Position numbers and translations under genes: made by a program. Below are positions 33,172 through 44,723 of a DNA stretch of 64,000 bases, piece by piece; position 1 is the first letter of the stretch, and the number at the start of each line of letters is the position of its first letter. The notes under the pieces are model-generated. The model had not been told where the DNA came from, ran no database searches, and worked only from the letters and a program-made list of their open reading frames with translations. The stretch lies in contig JAXQJY010000031.1 of NCBI GenBank assembly GCA_037042185.1, forward strand, positions 62,001 through 126,000. The letters run 5' to 3'. The stretch is from Sordariomycetes sp. S80-01Y. Lineage: Eukaryota > Ascomycota > Sordariomycetes.

Positions 33172-36100
33172 ATGCATCTCAGAAACGTTTTCATCACCCT
33201 GTCGCTGGGCTTCACGGCCTCAGCCCTCCCCGGCCCACATGATGAGATCGCAGCCCGCGATGCCGTTGTCAACAACGTCGTCGACTGCGGGCTGAGCGCC
33301 GCCTGGGACGGAAAGAAGTGCGTCTGCACCAACCGTATCCTGACCTACAACGCCGACGACAAGTCCTGCAGCTGTCCTAACGGCAAGGTGTGGGACGGCC
33401 GTCAGTGCAAGGAGCCCACAACAGACTGCGGCCAAAGCGCCACCTGGGATGGAAGAAAGTGCACCTGCACCAACCGTCTCCTGACCTATAACTCGGATGA
33501 CAAGTCCTGCAGCTGTCCCGACGGCAAGGTGTGGGACGGTCGTCAGTGCAAGGAGCCCGCAACGGACTGTGGTCAGAGCGCCACCTGGGACGGAAGAAAG
33601 TGCACCTGCACCAACCGCGCCTTTACCTACAACGCCGATGACAAGTCCTGCAACTGCCCTGAAGGCAAGGTGTGGGACGGCCGTCAGTGCAAGGATCCTG
33701 AGCCAGACTGCGGCGAGAAAGCCGCTTGGGACGGAAGAAAGTGCACTTGCACCAACCGTGTCCTCACCTACAACCCTGACGACAAGTCCTGCAACTGCCC
33801 TGACGGCAAGGTGTGGGACGGCCGTCAGTGCAAGGATCCTGAGCCAGACTGCGGCGAGTATGCTACCTGGGACGGATCTGAGTGCTGCTGTAAGAAGGAC
33901 GGCCAGATTTTCAATTCCAACGACAAGTCCTGCAAATGTCCGGACGGCAAGGTGTGGGACGGCCATCAGTGCAAGGAGCCTGAGCCAGACTGCGGCGAGT
34001 ATGCTACCTGGGACGGATCAGAGTGCTGCTGCAAGAAGGACGGCCAGATCTTCAACTCGAATGACAAATCCTGTGCCTGTCCCGAGGGACAGACCTGGGA
34101 TGGAACTAAGTGCAAAGAGCCTGAGCCTGATTGCGGTGACGACGCTACCTGGGACGGATCAGAGTGCTGCTGCAAGAAGGACGGCCAGATCTTCAACTCA
34201 AACGATAAATCCTGTGCCTGTCCCGAGGGACAGACCTGGGATGGAACTAAGTGCAAAGAGCCTGAGCCAGACTGTGGCGAGTATGCCACCTGGGATGGAA
34301 CCAAGTGCTGCTGCAAGAAGGACGGCCAGATCTTCAACACCGAAGCCAAGACCTGTGCCTGTCCCGAGGGTCAGACCTGGAATGGCCAGGAATGCAAGGA
34401 GCCTGAACCAGACTGTGGCGAAGACGCTACCTGGGACGGATCAAAATGCTGCTGCAAGAAGGACGGCCAGGTGTTCAACGACGAGCATAAAACCTGTGCC
34501 TGTCCCGAAGGTCAGACCTGGAATGGCCAGGAATGCAAGGAGCCTGAACCAGACTGTGGCGAAGACGCTACCTGGGATGGATCAAAATGCTGCTGCAAGA
34601 AGGACGGCCAGATCTTTAACACTGAGTCCAAGACGTGCGCCTGTCCCGAGGGTCAGACCTGGAATGGCCAGGAATGCAAGGAGCCTGAACCAGACTGCGG
34701 TGAAGATGCTACCTGGGACGGCCGCGAGTGCTGCTGCAAGAAGGACGGCCAGATCTTTAACACTNCAGGAATGCAAGGAGCCTGAACCAGACTGCGGTGA
34801 AGATGCTACCTGGGACGGCCGCGAGTGCTGCTGCAAGAAGGACGGCCAGATCTTTAACACTGAGTCCAAGACGTGCGCCTGTCCCGAGGGTCAGACCTGG
34901 AATGGCCAGGAATGCAAGGAGCCTGAACCAGACTGCGGTGAAGATGCTACCTGGGACGGCCGCGAGTGCTGCTGCAAGAAGGATGGTCAGATCTTCAACG
35001 ACGAGGACAAGTCCTGCAAATGCCCTGGCGAGCAGCAATGGAACGGTCGCAAGTGCGAGGAGCAGCATCAGCCGACCAACTGCGGCGACGATGCGACCTG
35101 GGACGGCCGTAAGTGCGTCTGCAAGAAGACCGGTCAGATCTTCAACGCCGAGGATAAGACCTGCGCGTGCCCCGAGGGCAAAGACTGGGACGGACGCAGG
35201 TGTAAGCCGAAGCCGCCGACAGACTGCGGTCACGACGCCTACTACAACGGCCGCGAATGTGTTTGCAAGCAGAAGGATCAAGTCTTCAACCCTGAGGAGA
35301 AGACCTGCAAGTGCCCTGAGGGGCAAGTCTTTGACGGCAGACGTTGCAAGACGGATTGCGGCGACTATGCCAGCTACGACGGCCACGAATGCGTCTGCAA
35401 GGTCAAGGGCCAGACCTTCAACCCTGACGACAAGACTTGCAAGTGCCCTGATGGTCAAATCTTTGACGGGAAACGCTGCAAAACGGATTGCGGTTCAGAC
35501 GCCTACTTCAACGGTCACGAATGCGTGTGCAAGACCAAAGATCAAGTCTTCAACCCCGAGGACAAGACCTGCAAGTGCCCTGATGGTCAGGAATTTGACG
35601 GAAAGCGCTGCAAGGTAGATTGCGGTCATGATGCCTATTACAACGGTCATGATTGCGTGTGCAAGACCAAAGATCAAGTCTTCAACCCCGAGGACAAGAC
35701 TTGCAAGTGCCCTGATGGTCAAACCTTTGACGGGAAACGCTGCAAAACGGATTGCGGTTCAGACGCCTACTTCAACGGTCACGAATGTGTGTGCAAGACC
35801 AAAGATCAAGTCTTCAATCCCGAGGACAAAACCTGCAAATGCCCTGACGGTCAGGTGTTTGACGGAAAGCGCTGCAAGACTGACTGCGGCGACTACGCCT
35901 ACTACAACGGTCACGAGTGCGTGTGTAAGAAGAAGGGCCAGGTCTTCAACGTTGAGCATAAGACTTGTGACTGCCCTGACGGTCAAGTGTTCGACGGCAA
36001 ACGCTGCAAGACTGATTGCGGCGACTACGCCTACTATAACGGTCATGAATGTGTGTGCAAGACCAAGGATCAAGTCTTCAACCCCGAGGACAAGACCTGC

Positions 36101-38635
36101 AAATGCCCTGATGGTCAGGTATTTGACGGAAAGCGCTGCAAGACTGATTGCGGCGACTACGCCTACTATAACGGTCATGAGTGCGTGTGCAAGACCAAGG
36201 ATCAAGTCTTCAACCCCGAGGACAAGACCTGCAAATGCCCTGATGGTCAGGTATTTGACGGAAAGCGCTGCAAGACTGATTGCGGCGACTACGCCTACTA
36301 TAACGGTCATGAGTGCGTGTGCAAGACCAAGGATCAAGTCTTCAATCCCGAGGGCAAGACCTGCAAATGCCCTGATGGTCAGGTATTTGACGGAAAGCGC
36401 TGCAAGACTGACTGTGGCGACGATGCTTACTACAACGGCCACGAGTGTGTCTGCAAGAAGAAGGGCCAGATTTTCAACACCGAGCACAAGACTTGCGAGT
36501 GTCCAGACGGCCAAGTGTTCGACGGCAAACGCTGCAAGACTGACTGTGGCGAAGATGCCTACTATAACGGCCACGAGTGTGTCTGCAAGAAGAAGGGCCA
36601 GATTTTCAATACCGAGCACAAGACTTGCGAGTGTCCTGACGGCCAAGTGTTTGACGGAAAACGCTGCAAGACGGACTGTGGCACCGACGCTTATTACGAC
36701 GGTCATGAGTGCGTCTGCAAGAAGAAGGGACAGGTTTTCAGCACTGAAGATAAGAGCTGCAAGTGCCCTGATGGCCAGGTCTTCGATGGTCATCGTTGCA
36801 AGACGGACTGTGGTACTGAAGCCTACTATAACGGCCACGAATGTGTCTGCAAGAAGAAGGACCAGGTTTTTAACCCTGAAGACAAGAGCTGCAAGTGTCC
36901 AGATGGTCAGGTCTTCGATGGACATCGTTGCAAGACGGACTGCGGTACTGATGCCTACTATAACGGCCACGAGTGTGTCTGCAAGAAAAAGGATCAGGTT
37001 TTCGACTCTGAAGATAAGAGCTGCAAGTGTCCAGATGGTCAGGTCTTGGATGGACACCGTTGCAAGACGGATTGCGGCACCGAAGCCTACTACAACGGCC
37101 ACGAGTGCGTCTGCAAGAAGAAGGGACAAAGCTTTAGCGCCGAAGACAAGAGCTGCAAGTGTCCAGATGGCCAGGTATTTGACGGCCATCGTTGCAAGAC
37201 CGATTGCGGCACCGACGCCTACTACAACGGGCACGAGTGCGTCTGCAAAGCCCGAGGCCAGGTCTTCAACCAAGCTGAAAAGACCTGCAAGTGCCCCGAC
37301 GGCCAGGTCTTCAACGGTCACGAATGTAAGGTCGACTGCGGCAATTATGCCTACTATGACCGCGACGAGAAGAAGTGTGTCTGCAAAGCCCGAGGCCAAG
37401 TTTTCAACCAAGCCGACAAGACCTGCAAATGCCCGGATGGTCAGGTCTTCAACGGCCACGAGTGCAAGGTCGACTGCGGCAAGGACGGCTACTACGACCG
37501 CGATAGCAAAAAGTGCGTGTGCAAGAACCACGAGCTGATCTTCAACGAGAGTGAGAAGACCTGCAAGTGTCCGGATGGCAAGGAGTGGAACGGCCACGAG
37601 TGCAAGACTCCACAGCCTGATTGCGGCCACGACGCATACTACAACCGCCATGAACGGCGATGCGAATGCAAGGCCAAGGGCAAGGTATTCAACCCAAATG
37701 GCAAGACCTGTGCTTGCCCTGACGGCAAGGTGTGGAACGGTCATGAGTGCAAGCCGCCCAAGCCTGACTGTGGACACGAGGCGTACTACAACAGCCACGA
37801 GCGTCATTGTGTGTGCAAGAATAAGGGTGAGGTCTTCAACGCCAACGACAAGACCTGTGCTTGTCCCGAGGGAAAGGTATGGAACGGCCACGAATGCAAG
37901 CCGCGCAAGCCCGACTGCGGACACGAGGCGCACTACAACGGTCACGAGCGTAAGTGCGTCTGCAAGAACAAGGGCGAAGTCTTCAACTCCAAGGACAAGA
38001 CTTGTGCCTGCCCGGCAGGAAAGGTGTGGAATGGTCATGAGTGCAAACCACCGACGCCTGACTGCGGCCGTGACGCCTACTACAACAGCTACGAGCGCCA
38101 TTGCGTATGCAAGAACAAGGGCAAGGTCTTCAACTCCAAGGGCAAGACCTGTGCCTGCCCCAGCGGCCAGGAGTGGAACGGCCACGAGTGTCGCTGGAAG
38201 GCTGACTGCGGCAAGGACGCCTACTTCAACAAGTGGGAGAAGAAGTGTGTGTGCCGCAACCACGACCAGATCTTCAACTCCCGCGACAAGAAGTGCTACT
38301 GCCCCAAGGGAGAGGTCCTCCAATACGGACGATGCACCAAGCAGCACCACCAGGTTGACTGCGGTCGGGATGCCCACTACAACAAGCACGACCGCAAGTG
38401 CGTCTGCAAGAACGACGAGCAGATCTTCAACCAGCACGAGAAGAAGTGCTACTGCCCCAAGGGGGAGGTCCTTAAGCACGGGCAGTGCGTGAAGAAGCAG
38501 CCCGACTGCGGTCACGAGGCATCCTGGAACGGCCACGAGTGCCGCTGCAAGTCCCACGGCCAGGTATTCAACCAGTACGCGAAGACGTGCTGCTGCCCCA
38601 AGGGGAAGTCGTGGAAGAATGGTGGCTGCCACTGA
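33172..38635 (+). CDS. Very large secreted protein of about 39 six-cysteine modules
   Basis: The start MHLRNVFITLSLGFTASALP is a signal peptide, followed by a short linker and then modules to the end, about 1,820 residues. The module core is C-x10-C-x-C-x13-C-x-C-x10-C, opening with DCG and containing CPDG or CPEG before the last cysteine. Modules 1-4 carry a CTNR core. Modules 5-13 carry CCCKKDGQ with a seventh cysteine. Modules 15-30 are 44 residues (132 bp) and read CVCK. Modules 31-39 have one to several extra basic residues. The frame is unbroken except at the single N (34765), where it shifts by one; sequence on both sides is the same repeat, so I treat it as one gene. No GPI signal, membrane helix or enzyme domain is seen. 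A structural, adhesive or binding role outside the cell is likely; the exact family is not one I can name. Confidence 0.85.
33283..38632. repeat. Tandem array of 132-147 bp coding repeats
   Basis: The DNA repeats in step with the protein modules. Unit length is about 141 bp in the first third and 132 bp in the middle, then slightly longer. Neighbouring units in the middle are nearly identical: units starting 36013, 36145 and 36277 differ from their neighbours at about two positions each. This shows recent unequal exchange or gene conversion. Confidence 0.9.
34765..34765. other. Ambiguous base (N) marking a gap or join inside the repeat
   Basis: The only N in the window. About 70 bp before it recur exactly after it, ending at the same point ATCTTTAACACT, after which the second copy continues normally with GAGTCC. 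This is the pattern of two contigs joined inside a tandem repeat, so the true module number is unknown. Confidence 0.85.
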
Positions 38636-41600
38636 TTGGCTATTAATACGGTCTTTTGCGGACTGCTGAAATTCGCTGGACGAACACACGACGGAGTTAA
38701 GGCTTGCCCGGAGTGATATGCGCTCTTTCGATAATTAATACACGCTTTTCCATCCTGCTGAGTATCGATTGACTCTGATCATGATTTGTGACCTTGTCTA
38801 CCACATCTTGGGTCTTGCCATTGCGCTGATGGCTGTCCAGTGCTAGCCGGGCTCCGGTGCGAGAGCTATGCGGACGGCTTTGAGACGTAAATCCGCATCG
38901 TAACAGTCACATATCTGTGAAAAGCCTGAAGAAGCTGCAGGAATGCTGCAAGCGAGATGAGCAGCCTGATCAATCCTCCATGTGTACCACCGTGGTTGCA
39001 GAGGGCAGGGCGACTGTGTAGAGGGTTGCTATTATCTGTCACCCTCACCCACTCGATGCCGACGGGCTGAGAGGTTTCAGCGGGTGGCTGATACGATATA
39101 CCGAGTGATATCGGCCCTGCCAATATCCAGAAGAGGCCCTCCGGCAGTTTTCTCGAGACGACTGAATCCCTGAGCACTTCATCTGCGCGCCAGTCCACGT
39201 AGTTGTCCTACTACTTGCTTATCGCGAGGGAGCTAGCGCCGCTGGGTATTCTACCAGCGAGGAAACGTCAATTTTCCTGCAATGCTTCTTACCTATCAAT
39301 ATTTGGCCAAGAAGAGGTATCGTATGCCGCAATGACATCAGCACGGATTGCGACTAGCGCGCTTGGCTGATGGGATGCCCGGGTAAGTTCGCACGGCTAA
39401 TCAAGATTCCGTCTCGTGTCTTTGCAAATGCAACGGGAACTGAGCAGTAGACAGCTTGAGCCCAGACCAGGCTCTGACCGTGAAGTTGACCCTGCAGTTG
39501 ATTTTATTTGAGTGTTGACGAGGATCGAAGTCGACCAGCGACTCTTGATCTTAGAAAACAACCGCTGCGCGGTACGCTCACTGACCGAGAGCTACGCGGG
39601 GTTTGGCGGGTCGTTCGCTTGAGGATTCGTCAGCTTGAAGATGCATCGGCACTTACTTTCCAATCATCTTCGCCGGCCACGATAGAAATGTCGCCGGCAG
39701 TTCTCCGACCAGTGAACAACTCGCTGGCTAGGTGGCAGCGGGGTGGCGGCAAACCAATTATCGGGCGGTTTTACTCGGATAGGTGAAAGCGCTCAAATGA
39801 ACCCTTTTTCGGAGCGCACTTGGCATCTCGGCTGGTCTTTTGAACCGGGACCCTTTGCGGGTTGCCTACGTTGGGACAGACCCAGTGTAGGACGCCTTTC
39901 GCACCAATCCTGAGCTCTTAGCCTTGGTTCTGCAATACAGCTTTCATAGTGTTCGACATGACGGCAGCGAGGAAGTCCCCTTTCTGCTGCCTATGTTCGC
40001 CCGCACAGAGGAATGTGCTGACGGTGCTTGCTTTGTGTTTGTCAGCTGCGTCGCGTTATTCGGTCGGCTGCATGTGATTTACGACCTCATGGATGTCGCA
40101 AAGTAAGATTATAAATGGCAAATCATCAGTGCCTGTCCTCGCGCCTTCTAGGCCTTAAAAATTAGTCATTATGGTTTCTCGAGCTATGGTGACCGTAGAT
40201 TGGTGGAGAGCGTCATGCAATCAGGGGCAACAAAATGTGAGTCTACGAAAAGCCACTTGCCCGCTTAGCATCGCAGATAGCAAAGAGTAGTTCGGCTCTG
40301 TAGGATGTAGCTAGAGACAGTTCCAAGATTGTAAGCCTGTCTGGCTCGTATCATAGATTGTGTTGCGCTGAAACTCGCCAGCTTGTACCCATGGCGACGC
40401 CGTAGATGTCCACGTTCTCGACCACGAGCGGAAAAGATTTCATAGAACAGCGGCTCCAGATCGGCCACCTTGCGTCTACTGCGACTAACAGTGGACGCCC
40501 TGATGCAATCAGCCCGCACATCTGCTGCCGCAGTTAGTGTCAACACCCGGCCCGAAAACACAGTATGAGTCCGTCTGGAGCAGTCACAGATTCCGTGCGA
40601 GTATTGACAGAAGAGGAGCGTCCTATTTAGGGCACCGTAGCAGATCTTCCGCAGAAGCGGTGCAGCTCCGCAATTCCGGAGGTTGCCTCGGGCCAGCCGC
40701 CCTTCCGCAGCGGCAGAGACGCTCCTGAGCGCCCGCGCCAACCTTGTTGGATGGGGAAGAGGGCTGAAGGGTAGAAAGGAACGAACATGTGATTCATCTA
40801 TTTCCTTGAGCGTAGGGAGTGGGCTGTTTTGGACAGGACGAGGTCTTTCGGAAGGAAGACGTTCTTAAGGTGGAGCGATGTGCTAGGAACACAAGACTGG
40901 GGCGGTGTTCGAGGAGCGTAACAGAGCAGACAAAATGTAAGAGTGGCGGCAATGGCTGGCGTCTAGATGTTCGCGACATGCGTGACAAGTCTCAGGCAGT
41001 TTCTTGCTGGCTGCCGACCCCTTTTTTCCGGTGGCTAAGTCGAGAAGGCTGTGCCTTGAGCCAGTCGATCGATTTGACACCCGTCGGCCAGTACCTTGCC
41101 AGCGAATGCGGCCTTTCGAAGGCTCAGATACAAATCAGGGGCTGGCCTTGTTTCGGATGTCCAGGTAACGCGTGCGTGTCCGCTCGATGGATGGCACGGT
41201 CGAGCTCGCTCCATTGGCTCCAAAATCAAGACACCTGCACAACGAGGAGGCGCCACATGATATATTCAGGGCCTAAACGGGCTGTGAGGCACGCATGCCT
41301 TGCTCGTCTGGAACGCGGGTGTGCAGTCGTATGGGGGCCCGTGAACGTGCTTCCTTCGAGGACTCGCGGCGGCGCGGCTATTCTCTGGACGTCACCAGCC
41401 GAGTCTTCGCTCCCTGAAACGCTTTCTACCGGGTCGCATTGCTCCTCAGTGAAGTAAAATCATCGTTCGACATCATCCGTAGGAAAGCGGCTGTCTGGTC
41501 GGCCGACGTCGCGTCCGTTTTCACCATGAGCCCTTCCAAAAAGGGATCTGGGGGCCAAGCTGGCGCACGGCACGACCTCAGAATGTGGATGCGGTGCGGC

Positions 41601-43543
41601 ATGGAACCGATCCCTGAATGACAATCATCCGGCATGACAGGACGGCTGTTCGTCACTCGGCGTCAGAACTTTGTTGGTCCCCCGGCATCGACAGCTGGCG
41701 CTTCGAAACGCCTTGCCAGCGCAGGCGGAACGGACCGTCGAGGGCCCTCCAAAGTCCACCGACCTGTATGGGCTTGAGGAGTTTCCAGGCAGACTCGACG
41801 GTCAGAGCCGTCAAACGTTGAAAGCCCGGCCTCGAAAGCGGTCGGCCGGACAGAGAAGGGCCGCATATCGGGCCGCCAGGCGTTCTACAGGCAGCGCCCG
41901 TGGAGTCCAGCATCTATCGCCGATGCGGATGCCCGATGGCCACGGAATCACAGCCCTCGTCCACAGCGTCGGTACAGAGGTAGCATCCGAGCGGGCTGCC
42001 GCGAAGCTGATTTGGTACCGAGGGGAGGGCGCGCAGCCTTATGCGACCTGGGCGCTTAAGAGACGCGGCCGCGTTGGTCGCGAGGCATCCCTCCGGCTGT
42101 TGGACGATGCGGAATGAGCTGGCACCGCCTGGGCCGCATCGCCAGGCGTCCGCCATGCCTCGCCGTGCCCTGCCAGGCCCTACCGCACCCTGCCATGCCC
42201 TCACATAGACCCCGTATAAGCGCGCGTGTGGGACTGGAAAAGGGGGGAGCGGGACCCGGCCGGCAAGCCCATTGGCGGATGGCGGCGGGATCGTGAAGCG
42301 CCATTGGCCGGATACGGCGGGGGCCCTGCTAGCGCGTCCCGACAGTCTGGTAACGCCAAGACCGGCGCAGTCTGGTGACGGAGACGAGCGACGGATGCAG
42401 TTCCCTCTTCCTTTCTTCTTCTTCGCCGTCGTCGCTCCGCCTTCGCTCTCGCTCGAGCTCGGCATGACGGCCAGGCAGCATGAGGAGGATTTGGGGGCTC
42501 AAAGGCGTCGATCGTGGGCTGTCAAGTGCCGCCAACAGGCAGCGCCAGAACCAACCGCCCACAGCCCTATGGAGGATCAGAGGCGTGTAAATGTGGTCTA
42601 GTCCGCGCGTAGTCGGCTCGCGATCAGCGATCTGGGGGGGGGCGCTCTCGCTGGAGCGATAGCAGCTCAATCACCTCAGATCGACATGCGCACATCAAGG
42701 CCGTCACGGTGGACGTCATGCAGGCCCCCAATGCCACTCTGGGCGGCCGGCTGTGAGCCGTTTCCTGTTGCGGCGAATCTATTTGCAAAGTGCGCAGCGC
42801 ATCAGAGCACAGCACAGCACAGCACAGCACGAGACAGACCAGGCAGGCCGTCCACTCGCACTGGCCTCTGCCCGTCAATACAACGCGGGGGGGCTGCCAG
42901 CGATCTGGCCTGTCCGCCCGTCGCCATTGGCACGCGCGTGCCCGTGCGCAAAGCCAAGGCGATTGTCTCCCATTGAGCAGACCCTATTGTCTTGCCTGCG
43001 GACGGATCGTCGTCTGCGAGCATCTCTTCAGCACACGAGTGCCATGGCGATCGGCAGTTGCTGCCAACAGATTTGGCCCCTGGGGGTTCCTCGCGGCTAT
43101 CTACAACGGCAGCCAACAAGCTTGACACCAACGCTGACAGGCCGCGGCAGACGGTCCAATGTCCATCGGCAGCCGTTTGCAAAGGAGACGATGGACAGTG
43201 TGCAGGCGTGCCCGCCAACAGCCCGCGCCTGGGCATCACAGCCTGGCCCCCTGCCCATACCCACCCACTCGCAGGACGACGCGCCCCTAGTCCCTGGCCA
43301 GCACAGGTCACATCCGCTCTTCTCTCGCAGCCCTTTTCCTGAGCCCGCAGCGACCCTCATACCCTCCTCCGTTGCATCTTGCGGCCCCATCGGACAGGCC
43401 CCGGATGTCCTGGTACTTCCCCGTAGATCTGCCTCTGCCCACAGCCAGGCCTTAAGAACGACCACCCCCCGCGAGGCTCCCTCGACAGGCTGAATTATAC
43501 ATTGAACGTCGATGACTCCCTCGGCCGCGCACTTACATAAAAG
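38636..43543. other. 4.9 kb gene-poor stretch
   Basis: No gene could be supported on either strand. Open frames are short or of skewed composition. From about 42100 to 43540 the sequence is pyrimidine- and C-rich with short simple repeats, as in long promoters and 5' UTRs of regulatory genes, and probably serves the downstream SANT-like gene. A pentanucleotide repeat lies at 42806. Confidence 0.45.
42806..42830. repeat. AGCAC pentanucleotide microsatellite, five copies
   Basis: Five perfect tandem AGCAC units in the likely promoter region of the SANT-like gene. Confidence 0.85.
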
Positions 43544-44723
43544 ATGACTGAAAGCGTCGACATGCCCGACTACTCGCCATACCAGATCCTCACGCCCACG
43601 TCCACAGCCTCCCCCGACAGCAGAATGTACAACTGGCAGCAGTTCGACGTCGGCGGCGCCAGCACCAGCTCGCCCATGCCTCCCCAGCCCGCCATCGCGC
43701 AGGACATGATGATGCCCTACAGCCTGGACGACAGGAGGTCGCCCGATCCGCCCCAGCCCTACCACGGCATGTACGGCGTGTCCGCCCCCGACCACCGAGA
43801 CCCCAACCCCTACTACGTCGGCATGCAGATGCCCATGGAGCAGCCCATGAACCCAGCCCCGAACCACTTCATCAAGACCGAGCAGGCGCTCTCGCCGCCC
43901 GACGTCCCGAGGTCGCTCAAGCCCCCGAGGAAAGCGTCCAAGACGCCGCGGCGCGCCAGCAAGAGCGCCGCTCGCAAGGGCCGCCTCGAGCAGGAGGACC
44001 ACCGCGACTGCCTGGGAGAGGAGGTCATGCCCCGGCTCAAGCAGAGCTGCCCGCCAGAGGAGAAGTGCATCCTAGAGAGCCGCTGGAACCACCGCGGCAA
44101 GAAGGGCCACGACATGTGGGACAGCATCATGGACGACTACGAGCGGACCTTTAACAAGCCGGGCGTCGGCAAGGAGGCCCTGCAGATGAAGTACAAGAGA
44201 GCCCGGCTACGATACTACGAGTGGCTACCGCAAGACGTGAGACCCCCTTTCCGAGAACGTCAGCAGACCTGATCTGACCCTTTTGCAGCTGGACATCCTC
44301 CGCAGCGCCTTCGTGGAGCTCGAGAAGAACCGCTACGAGACGCTGCTCGAGAAGTTCTACGAGCTCGGCGGCTCGCGCAACATGCACCTCACGGCAGCCG
44401 ACGTCGAGGTCAAGGTGGTGACGGACCTCAAGCTCGAGGAGGGCATGTACATGGACGAGCACAGGGACGTGGCGGTGCGCCGCCGCAAAAAGGTCAGCGC
44501 GCGCAAGGGCCGGCAGAACAACAGCCCCTGCGAGGATGAGGCCGGCCGCGACGAACGCCCGCCCGTCAACGAGGAGCACGTCATCAGCCAGGTGCAGTCG
44601 CGGGACTGGAACGGGCACTTCGGCACGGACATGTCGGCGGTGCAGAGGGAGCTGGGCATGCCTCTGGGGCTTATATCAGAGCAGCAGGCGAGGAATGTGC
44701 GCAACAGCTACAGGCGCCGCTGA
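43544..44723 (+). CDS. Conserved fungal nuclear protein with a SANT/Myb-like region
   Basis: Two exons (43544-44236, 44289-44723) give 375 residues. The first ~120 residues are low-complexity and rich in Pro, Met and Gln (MTESVDMPDYSPYQILTP). A basic stretch KPPRKASKTPRRASKSAARK (about 126-145) looks like a nuclear signal. Next comes a conserved block KCILESRWNHRGKKGHDMWD, with YERTFNKP and LQMKYKRARLRYYEWLPQD, running over the intron into FYELGGSRNMHL and VEVKVVTDLKLEEGMYMDE. The tryptophan spacing recalls SANT/Myb DNA-binding helices. The family is conserved in ascomycetes but I know no defined function. A role in DNA binding or transcription is inferred. Confidence 0.82.

Noticed and set aside
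33283-38632. Regular repeats considered as a CRISPR or satellite array
   Set aside because: The repeats are in-frame coding modules with synonymous and conservative changes, in a eukaryote, and have no spacer pattern.
33497-38689. Very long open frames in the wrong frame (plus) and antisense (minus, about 976 codons) over the cysteine-repeat gene
   Set aside because: They are a by-product of the 132-141 bp codon periodicity of the real gene. Their peptides are low-complexity and lack a start context or family match.
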